Below are positions 61,803 through 64,000 of a stretch of 64,000 nt of DNA, in pieces. The translations under genes and the position numbers were made by a program. The notes under the pieces are model-generated. The model was not told the origin of the DNA, ran no database searches, and was given only the letters and a program-made list of their open reading frames with translations. Each line of letters opens with the position of its first letter. Within the stretch, counting starts at the first letter, position 1. Where the stretch lies: the NCBI RefSeq assembly GCF_001701045.1, contig NZ_CP016757.1, forward strand, positions 1,109,501 to 1,173,500, read 5' to 3'. Source of the DNA: Cloacibacillus porcorum. GTDB lineage: Bacteria > Synergistota > Synergistia > Synergistales > Synergistaceae.

Positions 61803-62542
61803 GAAAAGTAGACAGAAGAGTGAAGAACATCCCCATCAAGACGATAATCCCGAATATGATAACCAGCGGCAGCGTCTTCTGCGGAGTATCGTCGCTGATA
61901 CTCACCGCGCATGAACGTTTTATTCCGGCGGCTCTTCTGATCTGTTTCGCGGTATTCTTCGACGTCATGGACGGCCGCGTCGCCCGCAGCCTCGGCGGTA
62001 GCAGCGCCTTCGGTGAGGAGCTTGACAGCCTCGCGGACGCGATCAGCTTCGGCGTCGCCCCCGCCTTCCTCATCTATAACGCCTATATCGGCGTCGAGAG
62101 CGGGATATGGGGACCTCTGACTGCCTCCTTCTTCGCCCTCTGCGGCGTTCTGCGCCTTGCGCGCTTCAATGTCACCCACGTTCCGGCGGGTCCCTTCCAG
62201 GGGCTGCCGATTCCGGCCGGCGGGCTGGCGCTCGCCTCGGTCGTCATCGCGCGCATACCGATCACGCCGCTCGTCGCGATGTCGGCGATGTGCTTCGTCG
62301 GCGCGCTGATGGTGAGCTCCGTGCCCTACTGCAACGCGAAGAAGCTCAAGAAAACAAACGTCAGCCGCGCCAAACTCTACGGCCTTATGACGTTTATCGC
62401 CCTTTGTTTCTTCATTTTGCGAGAAAAGGCTTTCCTTGCCGTGGCGGTAATGTATATAATAAGCGGGTTGGTGAAGTTTGACGGAGCGGAGTGGATAATG
62501 CTCCACCCGGAGGATGAGCGTTCTGCTCACGAGAAAGACTAG
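61799..62542 (+). CDS. pssA: CDP-diacylglycerol--serine O-phosphatidyltransferase
   Basis: It makes phosphatidylserine from CDP-diacylglycerol and serine in the inner membrane. The 247-residue multi-pass protein has the CDP-alcohol phosphotransferase motif DGRVARSLGGSSAFGEELDS with LAD following, matching DGxxAR(x8)GxxxDxxxD. IIPNMITSGSVFCGVSSL precedes it, as in type II PssA. ATG 61799 has AGGAG 10 bases upstream; an in-frame GTG at 61790 is too close to that site. A strong terminator follows. Confidence 0.94.
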   Translation: MRKVDRRVKNIPIKTIIPNMITSGSVFCGVSSLILTAHERFIPAALLICFAVFFDVMDGRVARSLGGSSAFGEELDSLADAISFGVAPAFLIYNAYIGVESGIWGPLTASFFALCGVLRLARFNVTHVPAGPFQGLPIPAGGLALASVVIARIPITPLVAMSAMCFVGALMVSSVPYCNAKKLKKTNVSRAKLYGLMTFIALCFFILREKAFLAVAVMYIISGLVKFDGAEWIMLHPEDERSAHEKD

Positions 62543-62573
62543 ACGCTTATAACCTTTGTCTGGATATCATTCT

Positions 62574-62606
62574 CCCGGCTTCGCCTCAGGCGGAGCCGGG
62601 GTTTTT
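62574..62606 (+). terminator. Intrinsic terminator of gyrA-psd-pssA
   Basis: CCCGGCTTCGCC (62574-62585) pairs with GGCGGAGCCGGG (62589-62600), followed by GTTTTTAA. Confidence 0.9.
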
Positions 62607-62708
62607 AATAGCGCCGTGTCACGCGCCTTCTGGGCGTGGCGGCATTGGTGGTTTTGCTGGGTTCTAAACGGTAATGATTTTATCGTACGTTTATAAGGGG
62701 GAAATCTG

Positions 62709-64000
62709 ATGAAAAAAATTATGACCGGCAACGAGGCGATCGCCCGCGGCGCCTGGGAGGCCGGGCTCCATGTGGCGGCGGCCTATCCTGGCACGCCGTC
62801 GACGGAGATACTGGAAAATCTCTCCGAGTATAAGGATGTTTACTCGGAGTGGGCGACGAACGAAAAGGTCGCGCTCGAGGTGGCGGCGGGGGCTTCGATG
62901 GCAGGCGCGCGCGCGCTGGCGACGATGAAGCACGTTGGGCTCAACGTGGCCGCGGACCCGCTCTTTACGCTCGCCTACACCGGCGTCAACGGCGGGCTCG
63001 TCGTAGTCTCGGCGGACGACCCGGGACTCTTCAGCTCACAGAACGAGCAGGACAACCGCTTCTACGCCTCGCACGCGAAGCTTGCCATGCTCGAACCCTC
63101 CGACAGCCAGGAGTGCCTCGACTTTATAAAAGAGGCCTTCGAGATATCGGAGAAGTTTGACACGCCGGTGCTCTTCCGCGTCAGCACCCGTATCTGCCAC
63201 AGCAAAACCCTCGTCAGTACGGGAGAGCGCACCGAGATCGCCGTGCGTCCCTATGAGAAAAACAGCGCGAAATATGTGATGGCTCCCGCCAACGCCAAAC
63301 GGCGCAAGTACCTGATGGAGGAGCGGATCGCCGAACTTAAGGCCTTCTCGGAGGCGACGCCGCTCAACCGTGTCGAACGCGGCGGCAGGGTAGGCATCAT
63401 CACGAGCGGTATCTCCTACAACCACGCGAAAGAGGTATTCGGAGAAGATGCCTCATATCTCAAGCTGGGCTTTACCTGGCCGCTGCCGGAGAATAAGATC
63501 CGTGATTTTGCCGCCTCCGTCGATACGATCTACGTCATCGAGGAGAACGAACCCTACATTGAAGACTTCGTGAAAGCTCTCGGCATCGCCTGCGTCGGCC
63601 GCGAGAAACTCCCCTGGGTCGACGAGCTGACGCCGGAGGTCATCCGCCGCGCCTTCTTCCCGGAAGCGGCCGAAAAGGGCGGCTACGCTATCGATGCGAA
63701 CATCCCGCCGCGTCCTCCCGTGCTCTGCGCGGGCTGCACGCACCGCGGCTTCTTCTACGAGGTCGGCAAGTATAAAGATATCGTCGTTACCGGCGATATC
63801 GGCTGCTACACGCTCGGTATGGTGCCGCCGCTCTCGGTGACCGACTCCGTCATCTGCATGGGCGCGGGCGTATCAGCGGGCATCGGCTTCCGCAAGGCCG
63901 TTGAGATAGCGGGGCGCATGGAAAAGGTCTTTGCCGTCATCGGCGACTCGACCTTCTTCCATTCGGGGATCACGGGGCTAATCGACGCGATCGTCAACAA
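62709..64000 (+). CDS. iorA: Indolepyruvate:ferredoxin oxidoreductase alpha subunit (3' end outside window)
   Basis: IorA binds thiamine diphosphate and, with IorB, oxidatively decarboxylates aryl pyruvates from aromatic amino acids to aryl-acetyl-CoA, reducing ferredoxin. The 430 visible codons start MKKIMTGNEAIARGAWEAGL with AAYPGTPSTEI, continue through the transketolase-like domains (SADDPGLFSSQNEQDNRFYA) and reach the TPP site: CAGCTHRGFF, GDIGCYTLG and GDSTFFHSGITGL. ATG 62709 has AAGGGGG upstream. It supports an anaerobic amino-acid-fermenting lifestyle. The C-terminal ferredoxin-like [4Fe-4S] domain lies beyond the end. Confidence 0.95.
   Translation, partial: MKKIMTGNEAIARGAWEAGLHVAAAYPGTPSTEILENLSEYKDVYSEWATNEKVALEVAAGASMAGARALATMKHVGLNVAADPLFTLAYTGVNGGLVVVSADDPGLFSSQNEQDNRFYASHAKLAMLEPSDSQECLDFIKEAFEISEKFDTPVLFRVSTRICHSKTLVSTGERTEIAVRPYEKNSAKYVMAPANAKRRKYLMEERIAELKAFSEATPLNRVERGGRVGIITSGISYNHAKEVFGEDASYLKLGFTWPLPENKIRDFAASVDTIYVIEENEPYIEDFVKALGIACVGREKLPWVDELTPEVIRRAFFPEAAEKGGYAIDANIPPRPPVLCAGCTHRGFFYEVGKYKDIVVTGDIGCYTLGMVPPLSVTDSVICMGAGVSAGIGFRKAVEIAGRMEKVFAVIGDSTFFHSGITGLIDAIVN

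Overview
The window looks like a chromosome segment of a Gram-negative, anaerobic, amino-acid-fermenting bacterium of the phylum Synergistota, close to Cloacibacillus or Synergistes. The reasons are a Synerg-CTERM-like sorting tail on a secreted peptidase (near 9585-9670), an outer-membrane autotransporter barrel, GC-rich coding DNA with many TTG starts, and amino-acid catabolic enzymes (a 2-aminoadipate-type aminotransferase, L-lysine 6-aminotransferase and indolepyruvate:ferredoxin oxidoreductase). No phylogenetic search was run, so the genus is inference.

Layout. 1-7.4 kb is a mixed housekeeping region: the start of a membrane protein, an orphan polyketide-type acyltransferase and mnmE on the minus strand, a PLP aminotransferase, then an HD/OB nuclease-like protein, an RluC/D pseudouridine synthase, a DUF1847 protein and an XRE regulator. 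7.4-9.7 kb holds a secreted C1 peptidase whose reading frame is interrupted by a one-base frameshift. 9.9-42.1 kb is one long plus-strand information-processing super-cluster: rpoB, rpoC, an L7Ae-like gene, rpsL, rpsG, fusA, tuf, the S10, spc and alpha operons in canonical order with secY, adk, map, a KOW gene, infA and rpmJ, then ecfA1-ecfA2-ecfT-truA. rplK, rplA, rplJ and rplL do not precede rpoB here. A 336-bp structured repeat with terminal inverted repeats follows truA.

42.6-50 kb carries an mreB homologue, a YkgJ-type cysteine-cluster gene, lysine 6-aminotransferase, pirin and a large autotransporter. 50.5-64 kb carries a hypoxanthine-DNA-glycosylase-like gene, carA-carB, a split chromate-transporter pair divergent from a LysR gene, an Lrp/AsnC regulator, gyrA-psd-pssA, and the 5' part of iorA running off the end.

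Most of the window is conserved core genome, and I found no clear new multi-gene system. The most unusual signals are: RpoC (1669 aa) with a roughly 165-residue N-terminal insertion of repeated modules and a roughly 310-residue C-terminal insertion; two promoters (before rpoB and before the L7Ae-rpsL cluster) whose -35 boxes lie inside strong hairpins of matching layout; the frameshifted Synerg-CTERM peptidase; the cruciform-rich repeat after truA; and leader regions with strong ribosome-binding sites followed by start-stop or very short ORFs. No tRNA, rRNA, CRISPR array, complete insertion sequence or prophage was seen.
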